Below are positions 10,338-22,423 of a DNA stretch of 64,000 bases, one piece after another. Within the stretch, counting starts at the first letter, position 1. Each line of letters starts with the position of its first letter. Source of the stretch: Advenella sp. FME57. Its GTDB lineage: Bacteria > Pseudomonadota > Gammaproteobacteria > Burkholderiales > Burkholderiaceae_B. The position numbers and the translations under genes are program-made. A model generated the notes under the pieces. The model was given only the letters and a program-made list of their open reading frames with translations, had not been told where the DNA came from and made no database searches. The DNA lies in NCBI RefSeq assembly GCF_014897675.1, contig NZ_JABUXU010000008.1, positions 62,001-126,000 of the forward strand. The letters run 5' to 3'.

Positions 10338-10382
10338 CCCTGGCACTAATTTAACCAGTGCCGGGGTTTATTTTTGTTTTTT
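10338..10382 (+). terminator. Strong intrinsic terminator after the NCS2 permease
   Basis: CCCTGGCACT pairs with AGTGCCGGGG (10 pairs, one G-T) around a 9-base loop, followed by TTTATTTTTGTTTTTT. It separates the permease from greA. Confidence 0.85.
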
Positions 10383-10497
10383 CCATTCTTTTGTGCTTGC
10401 GCCAGGCATCGTTGGTCAAGTCTATAACATAACAGCACGCTCATCATCATGGCACATCATCGTGCAATGGGGGCGTTTTTACTTTTTTGAGACAGAT

Positions 10498-10974
10498 ATG
10501 GCAGGTATTCCATTAACAGCGCAAGGTGCGAAGCGCTTAGAAGAAGAATTGCACCGCTTGATCAGCGTAGAGCGCCCCGGCGTCATCCAGGCAATTGCTG
10601 AGGCACGCGCGCAGGGCGATCTGTCGGAAAATGCAGAATATGATGCAGCCCGGGAACGTCAGGGTTTTATCGAAGGCCGCATCAATGAGCTGGAGGGTCT
10701 TCTATCCAACGCGCAAATCATCGATCCGTCCAATCTGGATGTCGAAGGACGCATCGTGTTTGGTGCAACGGTCAGCATTGAAGACCTGAACTCCGGCAGT
10801 CACGTGACTTACCAGATCGTCGGTGATGCTGAATCCGATATCCGCCTGAACAGAATTTCCATTTCCAGCCCCGTTGGCAAAGCATTGATTGGCAAGGTCG
10901 AAGGCGATGTGGTCGTTGTTACTGTGCCGTCCGGCGAGAAAGAGTTTGAAATTGTCTCTGTCGAGTACAAATAA
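10498..10974 (+). CDS. greA: Transcription elongation factor GreA
   Basis: Stimulates cleavage of backtracked RNA by RNA polymerase. From ATG 10498 it is 158 residues, the family length; the frame is open 65 codons further upstream but that part is non-homologous. N-terminal coiled coil contains [18 protein letters not shown] and the conserved tip sequence [16 protein letters not shown] with the acidic catalytic residues. The C-terminal FKBP-like domain ends with [14 protein letters not shown]. In many betaproteobacteria greA follows carB; here the two are separated by four unrelated genes. Confidence 0.97.
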   Translation: MAGIPLTAQGAKRLEEELHRLISVERPGVIQAIAEARAQGDLSENAEYDAARERQGFIEGRINELEGLLSNAQIIDPSNLDVEGRIVFGATVSIEDLNSGSHVTYQIVGDAESDIRLNRISISSPVGKALIGKVEGDVVVVTVPSGEKEFEIVSVEYK

Positions 10975-11061
10975 ACTGCATATCGTTATGCAGCGTTCCC
11001 GGGTGTCATAGGGCACGAACCGGAATCGGTCACTCAGCGAGGCTGATATACCGATAGCAGC

Positions 11062-11101
11062 AAAAAAAGCCGCAGAAAATAGTCCTGCGGCTTCTTTTTT
11101 T
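11062..11101. terminator. Bidirectional terminator between greA and yhbY
   Basis: AAGCCGCAG pairs with CTGCGGCTT around a 9-base loop. It is preceded by an A-run and followed by CTTTTTTTT, so it works for both convergent genes. A second dyad without T-run, CTGCATA/TATGCAG, lies just after greA near 10977. Confidence 0.88.
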
Positions 11102-11118
11102 GTCTGGCGGTAAAGCGG

Positions 11119-11709
11119 TTACCTGCCGCCGCGCCTGCCGGTGCGAGGCGCAGCCGTACTGCGGCGGCCGGCACGCAGCGACAGGGCGCTGCCCGCGCGT
11201 CTGGGAATGCCATGCGCGTCGCCGCCACCCGGACGCGCCACAGGGGCCCGCGCCGGCTTGCGTGCCGGTGTGCCGACCAGCTCGTCGTTTCCTCGGGCCG
11301 CCTTGCGTGGTGTTTTGCGGTCTTTCAGGGTCTTGCCTGCGGCTAGCAGCTTTTTCGGCGTATGGGGTTCATTGGGGAGTCGGCGGCTGCGTTCGACGGG
11401 TTCTTCGACTTTTTGTTCCCAACGACGGTTTTGTGAGCCGTGTCGATATAAAATAAGCGTTTTGCCGAGGTGACCAACAGCGGCACACGATAATGAATCA
11501 CAGATAGTGTCGAGCATGGCAATACGCGCGGCGCGGTCATCTCCGGCAACGCGCACTTTGAGCAGACCATGCGCGGTGAGGTTCATGTCAATTTCTTTCA
11601 ACACCGCGGGCGTCAGGCCCTGATCACCGATCAGGACTACCGGTTTTAGCGGATGGGCGGCAGCGCGTAGTTCGCTGCGCTCTTTTGATGTCAATTCTAG
11701 GGTAGGCAT
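11119..11709 (-). CDS. yhbY: YhbY-family RNA-binding (CRM domain) protein with basic tail
   Basis: CRM-domain protein associated with large-ribosomal-subunit assembly. The domain fills about the first 95 residues: [20 protein letters not shown], then [19 protein letters not shown] and the GKTLILYR end strand. After it comes a tail of about 100 residues rich in Arg, Lys, Pro and Gly (for example [14 protein letters not shown]). E. coli YhbY is only about 97 residues, so the tail roughly doubles the protein. The ATG at 11709 gives the family N-terminus [11 protein letters not shown]. It is divergent from rlmE with only 15 bases between starts, as in many proteobacteria. Confidence 0.92.
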   Translation of the reverse strand: MPTLELTSKERSELRAAAHPLKPVVLIGDQGLTPAVLKEIDMNLTAHGLLKVRVAGDDRAARIAMLDTICDSLSCAAVGHLGKTLILYRHGSQNRRWEQKVEEPVERSRRLPNEPHTPKKLLAAGKTLKDRKTPRKAARGNDELVGTPARKPARAPVARPGGGDAHGIPRRAGSALSLRAGRRSTAAPRTGRRGGR

Positions 11710-11724
11710 AAGGTAATCAGGGCA

Positions 11725-12378
11725 ATGGCCAAAAAGAAATTCTCGAAAGAATGGATACATCAGCATATCAATGACCCATACGTGAAAATGGCCAAGCAGA
11801 AGGGCTATCGGGCACGGGCAGCGTTTAAGCTGATTGAGATCCTGGATTCGGAAAAACTGATGCGGAAAGGGGATATTATAGTCGACTTGGGCTCTACCCC
11901 CGGCAGTTGGTCGCAGGTTGCACGCGAAAGACTCGCTGCTGAGGGCGGAGTGTTGCAGGGCCGCGTCATTGCGCTGGACCTGCTGCCGATGGAGCCCATT
12001 GCGGGAGTTGAGTTCATTCAGGGCGATTTTCGTGACGACGCGGTGCTCGAGGCCTTAAGCGACAAGGTGGGCGAACAGCAGGTCAATCTGGTCATGTCGG
12101 ATATGGCGCCGAACCTGTCTGGCGTCAGTTCTGCCGATTCTGCCCGGATCCAGCACGTATGCGAGCTGGCCATGGCGTTTTCCCTGCAGCATCTGACCCC
12201 CGACGGCGTCCTGATTGTCAAGGCATTTCACGGCAGCGGATTTTCCCAAATCGTGCAGATGTTCAAGCAGCACTTCAAACGGGTCGTCGAGCGCAAGCCC
12301 AAGGCTTCGCGCGACAAGTCTTCGGAAACCTTTTTGCTGGGGCGCGGTCTAAAGCATCCGGATAATCGCCAGTTATAG
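11725..12378 (+). CDS. rlmE: 23S rRNA (uridine-2'-O) methyltransferase RlmE (FtsJ/RrmJ)
   Basis: Methylates the 2'-OH of U2552 in 23S rRNA at a late step of 50S assembly. 217 residues. The family signature [14 protein letters not shown] includes the first catalytic Lys. The SAM site [13 protein letters not shown], the catalytic Asp in [11 protein letters not shown] and the Lys in [10 protein letters not shown] complete the K-D-K-E tetrad with the late Glu in [10 protein letters not shown]. ftsH follows on the same strand after a 450-base gap, the classic rlmE-ftsH order. Confidence 0.97.
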   Translation: MAKKKFSKEWIHQHINDPYVKMAKQKGYRARAAFKLIEILDSEKLMRKGDIIVDLGSTPGSWSQVARERLAAEGGVLQGRVIALDLLPMEPIAGVEFIQGDFRDDAVLEALSDKVGEQQVNLVMSDMAPNLSGVSSADSARIQHVCELAMAFSLQHLTPDGVLIVKAFHGSGFSQIVQMFKQHFKRVVERKPKASRDKSSETFLLGRGLKHPDNRQL

Positions 12379-12828
12379 CTATTTGTCGGTCTTGCCGGCA
12401 AAGCTAACCTGGCTGGGGACTTGCGGGCATTTCCCCTCGGTTGTAAGTTACCATGCTGCTGTGCAGCCGGTGTGGCAATAAGCCCCTTTGATGGTGTAAG
12501 ACGGGGTGCCAATTGGCTTTGCCCCGCAATATCAGGAAAAAAATGACAGAAAAGCGCTTGGAAACCGGGTTTTTGCCCCAACTTAGCTGTTGTGAGCCCC
12601 CGGTTGTTATGCCGGGACAACGACTTGCTGCAGTTGCCGTAACACGCCCAGATGCAGGCAAAACCGGCGCCTTTACCCGTGCAAAATCCGGAAACGGCGG
12701 GTAATGGTTTAATTTGTTTTTAAGCCGGTTGTAAAGCCTCTTTTTTTTATCAATAGGTTAGAATCATATGAACGGGGTAAAGACGCTGCTTCCAGGGTCA
12801 TTTGCCATTCATCGCAGGAGTCAGATTG
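12379..12828. other. Gene-free gap between rlmE and ftsH
   Basis: No convincing coding region: the short frame 12513-12704 has no recognisable content. The last 120 bases are T-rich and probably hold the ftsH promoter, but no pair of consensus hexamers with normal spacing was found. Confidence 0.5.
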
Positions 12829-14736
<1,908 letters not shown>

Positions 14737-14755
14737 TTTTACTGCTGTATTTTTC

Positions 14756-15607
14756 ATGAATCATTCCACATTCATTTGCGGGCGCTTTGAGCTTACACTC
14801 AAGCGCCCGCTTGTCATGGGCATCGTCAATGTGACGCCCGACTCCTTTTCCGATGGCGCTGCCCATTTCTCGGCCGATGCGGCTACTGCGCACGCGCTGG
14901 ACCTGATCGGGCAGGGCGCCGATATCCTGGACATAGGTGGTGAATCCACACGCCCTGGCGCCGATGCCGTTTCCGAAGAAGAGGAGCTCAGGCGCATCAT
15001 TCCAGTGATACACAATCTGCGTGATTGCGGCAAACCCATATCCGTTGACACATTCAAGCCGGCAGTGATGCGCGCGGCCCTGGAGGCCGGCGCCGATCTG
15101 ATCAATGATATTTATGCCTTGCGTATGCCCCGCGCCCTTGAGGTCGTGGCAGCCCATCCCAATTGCGGGGTATGTCTGATGCATATGCAGGGTGAACCCA
15201 AAACCATGCAGGCTGCGCCACAGTACGAAAACGTGACTGACGAGGTGTACCGGTTTCTGGATGGACGCAAGGCGGTGGCGGTGGCAGCTGGTATCGCGCC
15301 CTCGCGCATCTGTCTGGATCCGGGATATGGTTTCGGTAAGACAGTGCAGCAGAATTATCAGCTTTTACGTGAACAGGACCGGCTGTCCGGTTTACACTCA
15401 CCGTTATTGATCGGTCTGTCCCGTAAAACCATGATTGCATCGGTTACGGGCCGGGCCCCGCAGGATCGCGTTGCAGGCAGCATTGCCGGCGCGCTGGCTG
15501 CTGCAAATCGGGGCGCGGCTATCATACGGGTACACGATGTTGCACAAACTGCTGATGCCCTCAAAGTGTGGGCAGCCATAGAACAAGGAGACATGCATGG
15601 AGCGTAA
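14756..15607 (+). CDS. folP: Dihydropteroate synthase
   Basis: Joins p-aminobenzoate to the pterin diphosphate in folate synthesis; target of sulfonamides. 283 residues in a TIM barrel. Seen: [42 protein letters not shown] and GLSRKTMIA, all conserved substrate loops. The start is 19 bases after ftsH and the gene overlaps glmM by 11 bases, so ftsH-folP-glmM are likely co-transcribed, as in E. coli. Confidence 0.96.
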   Translation: MNHSTFICGRFELTLKRPLVMGIVNVTPDSFSDGAAHFSADAATAHALDLIGQGADILDIGGESTRPGADAVSEEEELRRIIPVIHNLRDCGKPISVDTFKPAVMRAALEAGADLINDIYALRMPRALEVVAAHPNCGVCLMHMQGEPKTMQAAPQYENVTDEVYRFLDGRKAVAVAAGIAPSRICLDPGYGFGKTVQQNYQLLREQDRLSGLHSPLLIGLSRKTMIASVTGRAPQDRVAGSIAGALAAANRGAAIIRVHDVAQTADALKVWAAIEQGDMHGA

Positions 15608-16937
15608 ATATTTCGGAACAGACGGGGTCCGTGGTGAAGTAGGCGGTCCGGTCATCAATGCGGAGTTCGCACTGCGGCTGGGATATGCTGCAGGCCGGGT
15701 GTTATCCAAGAATTATAAGGACAGCGCCCGTCCTAAAGTACTGATCGGCAAGGACACACGCATTTCAGGCTATATGCTGGAGTCGGCGCTGGAAGCCGGG
15801 TTGTCAGCTGCCGGAATTGATGTTTATCTGGCAGGACCCATTCCGACTCCTGCAGTGGCCTATCTGACCCGCGCACTGCGCCTGACTGCCGGTGTGGTCA
15901 TCAGTGCTTCTCACAATCCCTATCCGGATAACGGGATCAAGTTTTTTTCTGGTAACGGGATGAAGCTGCCCGACGATGTTGAAATGGAAATCGAAGCAGC
16001 GCTTGGCGAGCCGGTAGGTTGCGTGGACTCGGAGCATATCGGTCGTGCCCGACGCATGCCCGACGCAGCCGGACGTTATATTGAGTTTTGCAAAAGTACG
16101 TTTCCCAATGACCTGGACCTCAAGGGTATGAAAATCGTGGTAGATGGCGCGCATGGCGCGGGCTATCACATTGCACCACATGTATTTCGCGAGTTGGGCG
16201 CTGACGTAGTGGCAATCGGTTGCAGCCCGGATGGCTTCAATATCAACCGGGACGTAGGTGCATTGCACCCCGAATCGCTTGCCGCAAAGGTAAAGGAAGT
16301 GGGCGCCCATTATGGCATCGCGCTGGATGGCGATGCTGACCGGATTCAGATGGTGGACGCCAAGGGGCGTATCTACAATGGTGACGAATTGCTTTATGCC
16401 ATGGTCCGCGAGCGCATGATGCACGGCCGCGTGGCCGGCGTCGTGGGCACGCTCATGACCAACTACGGCTTTGAAAAAGTCATGCAGATCATGGGTGTGC
16501 CCTTTGAGCGGGCTAACGTGGGTGATCGATACGTGCTGGAAGCCATGCAGAGAAATGGCTGGCTCTATGGCGGCGAGAGCTCCGGCCATCTGCTGTGCCT
16601 GGACCACCATAGCACTGGTGACGGTATTATTGCTGGTTTGCAGGTGCTGACGGCACTGGTGCGTAGTGGCAAAACGCTCGCACAATTCATTTCAGATCTG
16701 AAGATGTATCCGCAGATCATGGTCAATGTTCCCTGGAAAAAAGGTGCTGACTGGAAGGCCCATGCCGGCTTGCAGGCGGCCAAAGAAGAGGTGGAACGTG
16801 AACTGGACGGCCGTGGCCGCGTGCTGATCCGCGCTTCGGGCACTGAACCCAAGCTGCGGCTGATGGTCGAAGCCGAATCCGAAGCGCTGGCCCGTCAGGG
16901 CGTGGAACGTCTGCAGGCGGTAGATCTGGCTGCGTGA
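15597..16937 (+). CDS. glmM: Phosphoglucosamine mutase
   Basis: Converts glucosamine-6-phosphate to the 1-phosphate for UDP-GlcNAc, and so for peptidoglycan and LPS. 446 residues. Begins [10 protein letters not shown]; the phosphoserine is in [16 protein letters not shown]; the metal loop is DGDADR; GGESSGH is the sugar loop; [10 protein letters not shown] binds phosphate. ATG 15597 overlaps the folP end and is preceded by AAGGAG, so translation is probably coupled. Confidence 0.97.
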   Translation: MERKYFGTDGVRGEVGGPVINAEFALRLGYAAGRVLSKNYKDSARPKVLIGKDTRISGYMLESALEAGLSAAGIDVYLAGPIPTPAVAYLTRALRLTAGVVISASHNPYPDNGIKFFSGNGMKLPDDVEMEIEAALGEPVGCVDSEHIGRARRMPDAAGRYIEFCKSTFPNDLDLKGMKIVVDGAHGAGYHIAPHVFRELGADVVAIGCSPDGFNINRDVGALHPESLAAKVKEVGAHYGIALDGDADRIQMVDAKGRIYNGDELLYAMVRERMMHGRVAGVVGTLMTNYGFEKVMQIMGVPFERANVGDRYVLEAMQRNGWLYGGESSGHLLCLDHHSTGDGIIAGLQVLTALVRSGKTLAQFISDLKMYPQIMVNVPWKKGADWKAHAGLQAAKEEVERELDGRGRVLIRASGTEPKLRLMVEAESEALARQGVERLQAVDLAA

Positions 16938-16944
16938 TTTCTCG

Positions 16945-16977
16945 TTGCCAGTTGTATGCAGTTTGTGCAACTGGCAA
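16945..16977 (+). terminator. Inverted repeat after glmM
   Basis: TTGCCAGTTG and CAACTGGCAA pair perfectly (10 pairs) around a 13-base loop, 7 bases after the glmM stop. Only a weak T content follows, so it may be a terminator or an mRNA 3' end stabiliser. Confidence 0.5.
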
Positions 16978-17090
16978 TGCATTCTGTTGTAAGATTTCAA
17001 AAAATCGAAATATTACCTGTATGTGAAAAGTTTTTGTCAAATGAACCGGGTATCATGCAGCTTTACAGTAAATCTTAGGAATTGACCCGA

Positions 17091-17855
17091 ATGCAAGAAA
17101 TCATGCGGATCCAGGCAGACGAGAACGATACGTCAAGCCACAGCCTGGTCTTGGGGATTGCCACAACCGCCGAGGAAGTCGAACAGTTGCAGCGATTGCG
17201 TTACGAGGTCTATACCAACGAGATGAACGTGGTATTCCCCGGCGCAATCAACGGCGTAGACATTGAACCGTTTGACAAATGGTGTGTCCATTTGATGGTT
17301 CGGGACCTGAAAACAGATGCTGTCGTAGGCACCTACCGGATCCTGAGTCCGGAAAAGGCAGCAGAGGCCGGCGGCTATTATTCCGAGCTGGAATTCAATA
17401 TTGATCAGCTGGCGGGCATCCGCCATGTGTTATGTGAGTGCGGCCGCTCATGTACGCATCCAGACTACCGCAATGGACAAGCGATCATGCTGCTCTGGAA
17501 CGGTCTGGCGCGCTATCTGCTCAGCAACAATTATCGCTATATGCTCGGTTGCGCCAGCGTCAGTCTGGCCGATGGCGGCGTGCAGGCCTCCAAGGTCTGG
17601 CGTGCGGCCAAACGCGACATCGACGCGCATCCCGAGCGTCCGATTATGGTGCCCATCAACCCGTATCCGCTGGACAAGCTCACGCTCACAGATGATGCGA
17701 AAACACCGGCGCTGATCAAAGGATATCTGAAGATCGGCGCGCATATCTGCGGTGAGCCGGCCTTTGACCGGGACTTCAATTCCGCCGATTTTCCGGTCAT
17801 TATCGATGTGGCCAATATCGATCCTCGATACAAAAAACACTTCGGCCTGGCCTGA
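17091..17855 (+). CDS. olsB: OlsB-like ornithine N-acyltransferase (GNAT fold)
   Basis: Likely transfers a 3-hydroxyacyl chain from ACP to ornithine, the first step of ornithine-lipid synthesis. 254 residues. Seen: LRYEVYTNEM near the N-terminus, then CECGRSCTHPDYRNG and the C-terminal PALIKGYLKIGAHICGEPAF, which matches the OlsB/hemolysin-like GNAT group. ATG 17091 lies 10 bases after TAGGA; an in-frame TTG at 17082 is too close to it. The partner OlsA is not in the window. The gene ends 120 bases from the convergent ppx, next to other phosphorus-related genes, which suits a lipid that replaces phospholipid in low phosphate. Function is by family resemblance. Confidence 0.75.
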   Translation: MQEIMRIQADENDTSSHSLVLGIATTAEEVEQLQRLRYEVYTNEMNVVFPGAINGVDIEPFDKWCVHLMVRDLKTDAVVGTYRILSPEKAAEAGGYYSELEFNIDQLAGIRHVLCECGRSCTHPDYRNGQAIMLLWNGLARYLLSNNYRYMLGCASVSLADGGVQASKVWRAAKRDIDAHPERPIMVPINPYPLDKLTLTDDAKTPALIKGYLKIGAHICGEPAFDRDFNSADFPVIIDVANIDPRYKKHFGLA

Positions 17856-17978
17856 TACGTATACGGCACCCGTTGCCAGAGAGAGGCCTGGCAGGGTGGT
17901 GGCCCTTTGCGCCGGGCAGCCGGGGGTCAATCTGGTTTTAGTGTTTGGGTGTGGTAATGCTACGCCAGGCGCGAGGCA

Positions 17979-19466
17979 TCAGGAAGGAATAATGTCCAGG
18001 GTAAAGCCTGCTTTTTTCCATTCGGCGGCTTCCAGCGTCAGCGTATACCGGGTCAGCGGGTGATCTTCCAGCCATTTCTTGCCTACGCGCAACATCAGTT
18101 TCTGCTTGTCAGTTTCCAGTGAAACCGGTAGTGACGTAACCGGCTGGCGGCGGCGCATGAAGACGACGGCCAGCCTCAGGCACAGGGTCAGCAGCCATTT
18201 GACGCGGCTTGGCTTCTCGGGCAGCAGTTTGTCCAGCTTGCCCTGATGGCCCAGCGTAAGGAAAGAGAGCAGCTCCTGCTCAGCTTCGGAAAAACCGGGC
18301 ATGTCGGCGTTGGCCATGACGTATGCGGTGTGCTTGTGATAATTATTCTGTGAGATGCTCAGGCCGGTTTCATGCAAGTCGCAGGCCCAGCTCAGGTAGC
18401 GCCGCAGATCATCCGCCGCTGTTTCATCGGCCAGTATTGAATCAAAAAAGGCCAGCGCCTGCTTTTTCACGCGCGCGGCCTGCCGGCTGTCAATATGGTA
18501 GCGCTTCATGAATACGTCCGCGGTTTCATCACGCTTGTCATGAGAGCTGTCGCGACCCAACATATCGTACAAGACGCCGACGCGTAGCGCGCCGTCCCCC
18601 TGGAACATCTGCTTGACCTGCAGTTCACTGAAAATGGCCATCATGATGGACAGGCCTGCTGGCAGCACTTCCATGCGATCCAGTTTGAGGCCGCGCAATT
18701 CCGGCGCGTGGGCACTACCGTGGCGGATCAGCACTTTTTTCAGCTTTTGCATGCCATCCAGCGTAATGCCTTTTTCGGAAAAGCCGGATTCTTCCAGGGT
18801 CGCAACCAGCGCCTTGGCTGTGCCCGAAGAGCCAAAGGCCTCATCCCATCCCAGATGTCGATACTGTCTGGAAATGATTTCAATTTCCTTTCTTGCCGCG
18901 ATTTCAGCCAGGACAAACCCTTCTTCGGTGACTTTGCCTGCGGGGAAAAAGGATTTGGTGTAGCTGACGCAGCCCATGGCGAGTGATTTCATGATCAGCG
19001 GTTCAAGCTCCCGACCAATGATAAATTCAGTGGAGCCGCCCCCGATATCGACGACAAAGCGCTGCTTGCCCGAAGGCGGCAATTCGTGAACAACGCCGGA
19101 ATAAACCAGGCGGGCTTCTTCCTGCCCGGAAATGACCTCTATCGGGTAGCCCAGCGCGGCTTCCGCACGGGGCAGAAAATCAGCCACGTTGCGCGCGACG
19201 CGAAAGGTATTGGTCGCCACGGCACGTACACGGCCGGCAGGAAAGTTTTCCAACCGCTCGCCAAAGCGGGACAGTACGGCGATGGCGCGCTGGATTGCTT
19301 CTTCGTCCAGCACACGCTCGGCGTTCAGGCCTGCGGCAAGCCTGACGGTTTCCTTGAGGCGATCTGTTGCATAAATCTGTACAGAATCATCATTCTGGAC
19401 AATTCTTGCAATGGACAGGCGAAAACTGTTGGAGCCCAAGTCTACGGCGGCAAGTAATTGGTCCAT
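17979..19466 (-). CDS. ppx: Exopolyphosphatase (Ppx/GppA family)
   Basis: Releases phosphate from polyphosphate chain ends (and may act on pppGpp). 495 residues from ATG at 19466; 27 upstream codons in frame are unlike the family. Seen: phosphate loop AAVDLGSNSFRLSIA at the N-terminus, catalytic Glu region ISGQEEARLVYSG, second loop VVDIGGGSTEFIIG and GSSGTAKAL. The C-terminal part contains an HD-like helical domain (DLHETGLSISQNNYHKHTAY, shown in part). It is divergent from ppk, sharing a 168-base region with a Pho box. Confidence 0.95.
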   Translation of the reverse strand: MDQLLAAVDLGSNSFRLSIARIVQNDDSVQIYATDRLKETVRLAAGLNAERVLDEEAIQRAIAVLSRFGERLENFPAGRVRAVATNTFRVARNVADFLPRAEAALGYPIEVISGQEEARLVYSGVVHELPPSGKQRFVVDIGGGSTEFIIGRELEPLIMKSLAMGCVSYTKSFFPAGKVTEEGFVLAEIAARKEIEIISRQYRHLGWDEAFGSSGTAKALVATLEESGFSEKGITLDGMQKLKKVLIRHGSAHAPELRGLKLDRMEVLPAGLSIMMAIFSELQVKQMFQGDGALRVGVLYDMLGRDSSHDKRDETADVFMKRYHIDSRQAARVKKQALAFFDSILADETAADDLRRYLSWACDLHETGLSISQNNYHKHTAYVMANADMPGFSEAEQELLSFLTLGHQGKLDKLLPEKPSRVKWLLTLCLRLAVVFMRRRQPVTSLPVSLETDKQKLMLRVGKKWLEDHPLTRYTLTLEAAEWKKAGFTLDIIPS

Positions 19467-19556
19467 GGTGCATCTGATAGGTAAGGGAAACGCCATTTTA
19501 GTGAAAAAAGGCGCAACAGTGAGCGAAATAAGGGAGATCGGCAACATGATTTTTAT

Positions 19557-19574
19557 TTGTCATTAATTTGTTAT
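19557..19574 (+). promoter_or_regulatory. Pho box for ppk, with -10 at 19585-19590
   Basis: TTGTCAT-TAAT-TTGTTAT is two PhoB half-sites at the standard 11-base period. It is followed after 10 bases by TATAAG, as in PhoB-activated promoters. It points toward ppk; whether ppx is also controlled is unknown. Confidence 0.65.
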
Positions 19575-19634
19575 ATTGTGAGAGTATAAGAACAGTTCTT
19601 TTCCAAAAGCCTAAAACACATAACAACTGCATTC

Positions 19635-21740
19635 ATGTCCGATACCAATTCCGTCCCCGTTTCTGCTCCTCTTGCTGACTCCGTCACGCTGCTCAATCGC
19701 GAACTGTCTTTGCTAAAATTCAATGAACGGGTACTGGGCATGGCGATGAACCAGGCCAATCCTCTGCTGGAGCGCCTGCGCTACCTGTGTATTGTCAGCT
19801 CCAATCTGGACGAGTTTTTCGAAATTCGCATCTCCAGTCTGAAAGAACAGGAGCGGCAGTTTCCCAATGTGCCGGGCGACGATGGCCTGACACCTTCGGC
19901 GGCCTTCGAACTGGTGCAGCAACGCGTGCATGAACTGGTTGAGCGCCAGTATGCGCTCCTGAACAAGGATATTTTTCCCGCATTGCGCAAGCAGGGCGTA
20001 TCTGTACTGGCTCCCAGGGAATACACAGAGGCCGTTTCCGCCTGGGCGCGCGATGTATTTCTCAATGAGGTGCTGCCGCTGCTTACGCCTATCGGCCTTG
20101 ATCCGGCGCACCCGTTTCCGCGTGTTTATAACAAAAGCCTGAACTTTATCGTATCGCTCAGCGGCGAAGATGCCTTTGGCCGCCGTGCGTCCATTGCCAT
20201 TGTGCAGGCGCCGCGCGCCTTGCCTCGTTTGCTTGAAATTCCCGAGTCGGTATGCGGGCACCGCCATTGCTATACGCTGTTGTCCTCGCTGATGCAGCAG
20301 TTTTCCGAAGAACTGTTCCCGGGCATGCAAGTCAAGGGGCTGTATCAATGGCGTGTTACGCGCAACAGCGACCTGTTTGTCGATGAAGACGAGGTGACCA
20401 ATCTGCGGCAGGCATTGCAGGGGGAGCTGTCGCAGCGCAACTTCGGGGCGGCAGTTCGTTTGGAGATTTCCGAAGACACACCGGTAGAACTCGAACATTT
20501 TCTGCAGCGTGAATTTGCGCTGGGTCCCAAGGATACCTACCGCACTCACGGCAGTGTGAATATGACGCGGCTGATGCCGCTGTGCGATATTGATGCCGAC
20601 CCGCAGTTGGTGTTCCCCAGCTATCGTGCCCGTCTGCCGGCCCCGTTCGATTCCATGAACGACAATCCCGCCGAAATGTTCGAGGCGATTGCGCGGGAAG
20701 ATTTGTTATTGCATCATCCGTACCAGTCATTTAAACCAGTGATCGACTTTCTGACTTCGGCTGCGCTGGATCCACAGGTGGTGGCGATCAAGCAAACTAT
20801 ATATCGTACGGGTGAGGATTCCGAACTGATGGGACTGCTGTTGGCGGCAGCCAAGGCCGGTAAGGAAGTTACCGTCGTAGTGGAGCTGATGGCCCGCTTT
20901 GATGAACAGACCAATATCAACTGGGCGGCCAAGCTGGAAGAGGTCGGCGCACACGTCGTATATGGTGTCGTCGGCCATAAAACGCATGGCAAAATGCTGC
21001 TGGTACTGCGCAAGGAAGGCAAGAAAATTGTTCGCTACGGACATCTGGGCACCGGAAATTATCATCCGCGCACGGCAAGGCTCTATACCGATTTTGGTCT
21101 TTTGACTGCCAATCCTGATCTGACCAACGATATGGATCGGGTGTTCTCGCTGCTTACAGGCCTGGGCGCCCGTCGTCCGCTCAAACTGCTGCTGCAATCG
21201 CCGTTTACGCTGCACGATCGGGTACTCAAGATGATTCAGGCTGAGACCGAACAGGCGAAGGCTGGAAAAAAAGCAGTGATCATGGCAAAGATGAACTCTT
21301 TGCTGGAAGTCGAAGTGATCAACGCCCTGTACAAAGCCAGCCAGGCCGGCGTTCGCATTGAGCTGATTGTGCGAGGTGTGTGTGCGCTGCGCTCCGGCGT
21401 GCCCGGCCTGTCGGAAAATATTCGTGTGCGTTCTATTATCGGCCGCTTTCTGGAGCACTCGCGGGTGTTTTATTTTCACGCCGGCGGCCAGGAGCAGGTT
21501 TACCTGTCTTCCGCTGACTGGATGGCGCGCAATTTTTTCCGGCGCGTGGAAGTGGCCTTTCCTATCCTGAATCCGGTTCTGAAAAAACGGGTGATCAATG
21601 AGTCTTTTATTTTTCCGTTGAAGGACAACGTGCTGTCGTGGGAACAGAAGCCCAGTAGCGAGTACGAACGTATCAAGAATCGCCGCGAGCCCTTCAATAT
21701 TCATCAGTACTTGATGAATCTGCTTGGCAAGGCCAGTTGA
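19635..21740 (+). CDS. ppk: Polyphosphate kinase 1
   Basis: Makes inorganic polyphosphate from ATP, at the inner membrane face. 701 residues, normal for Ppk1. Seen: LLNRELSLLKFNERVL at the N-terminus, SSNLDEFFEIR, then the phospholipase-D-like domains with the phosphorylated His in GTGNYHPRTARLYTDFGL. SSADWMARNFFRRVE is the late conserved region. The divergent partner ppx breaks down the same polymer. Pho box upstream suggests induction by phosphate limitation. Confidence 0.97.
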   Translation: MSDTNSVPVSAPLADSVTLLNRELSLLKFNERVLGMAMNQANPLLERLRYLCIVSSNLDEFFEIRISSLKEQERQFPNVPGDDGLTPSAAFELVQQRVHELVERQYALLNKDIFPALRKQGVSVLAPREYTEAVSAWARDVFLNEVLPLLTPIGLDPAHPFPRVYNKSLNFIVSLSGEDAFGRRASIAIVQAPRALPRLLEIPESVCGHRHCYTLLSSLMQQFSEELFPGMQVKGLYQWRVTRNSDLFVDEDEVTNLRQALQGELSQRNFGAAVRLEISEDTPVELEHFLQREFALGPKDTYRTHGSVNMTRLMPLCDIDADPQLVFPSYRARLPAPFDSMNDNPAEMFEAIAREDLLLHHPYQSFKPVIDFLTSAALDPQVVAIKQTIYRTGEDSELMGLLLAAAKAGKEVTVVVELMARFDEQTNINWAAKLEEVGAHVVYGVVGHKTHGKMLLVLRKEGKKIVRYGHLGTGNYHPRTARLYTDFGLLTANPDLTNDMDRVFSLLTGLGARRPLKLLLQSPFTLHDRVLKMIQAETEQAKAGKKAVIMAKMNSLLEVEVINALYKASQAGVRIELIVRGVCALRSGVPGLSENIRVRSIIGRFLEHSRVFYFHAGGQEQVYLSSADWMARNFFRRVEVAFPILNPVLKKRVINESFIFPLKDNVLSWEQKPSSEYERIKNRREPFNIHQYLMNLLGKAS

Positions 21741-22423
21741 TTACAGGTATCGCATGCGCAGGCCCCGGGCGTCGTCTCACACTCAGACCAGGCGTTCGCT
21801 ACCGAATGACAGTACGGTAACGCGGGAATACGTCTGGGTTGTTGCGATCTTTGAGAATGCCACAGCTGCGTTGTGCAGGGTCGCGGCAGGGCCTAAATTG
21901 CACAGTCCCATAAGTATAGATTGGTGGGGAGATAGCGTCGGCCCTGTCCGGAAGCGGGCAAGTGACCGGTCGGAAGCGATAAGGGGGCCGGCTGTCGGCC
22001 AGCTCAATCGCGTCAACGGCGAACCCGACCCGGCGATGGCTGGATCAGGTGTCGTCAGGCAGGCCTTCCGGTATTTTTTGCGCGGCGGCCCACACAAAAA
22101 AACCACATACGAAAAGCAGACAGGTGAGGGTGAGTCAACGGCAGTTTGTAACATGACATAATATGACAGGCCCTTGCGACGTGTTGTTTGCAGTCTGCTT
22201 TTTTTAGATGATTTTGCGGTCTTTTGACACAATTTTGTCACATGAATTATTCTTTAAGCTATTGATAATAAATAATAAATATTATAAATGTAGTGTTTTC
22301 CCTGATGACGGAAAAAAACTGCCTTATATTTGTCACTATCTTGTCATATAACCGTTTTACTATACTCGGCATGGACACCAAGGTTCGTATTTTGTTACCT
22401 CTTTAACGTATTAAGGAATATAC
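21741..22423. other. Gene-free region between ppk and pstS
   Basis: Overlapping frames on both strands (21724-22161 plus, 21783-22241 minus) have no recognisable protein content and no ribosome-binding site. The last 200 bases become AT-rich. They contain a dyad TGACA-CAATTT-TGTCA (22225-22240) and then the pstS Pho box. Confidence 0.5.
22330..22347 (+). promoter_or_regulatory. Pho box of the pst operon, with -10 at 22361-22366
   Basis: TTGTCAC-TATC-TTGTCAT shows two PhoB half-sites at 11-base period. A TATACT follows 13 bases later and the pstS ATG is about 75 bases downstream. Confidence 0.75.

Noticed and set aside
10303-10497. Upstream extension of greA by 65 codons
   Set aside because: GreA has a fixed length of about 158 residues from ATG 10498, and the extension crosses the permease terminator.
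16978-17090. Pho box before the olsB-like gene
   Set aside because: Only a single TTTGTCA-like half-site is present near 17034; no second half-site at 11 bases.
21724-22241. Overlapping frames on both strands between ppk and pstS
   Set aside because: No ribosome-binding site, no recognisable domain, and the plus-strand frame begins inside ppk.
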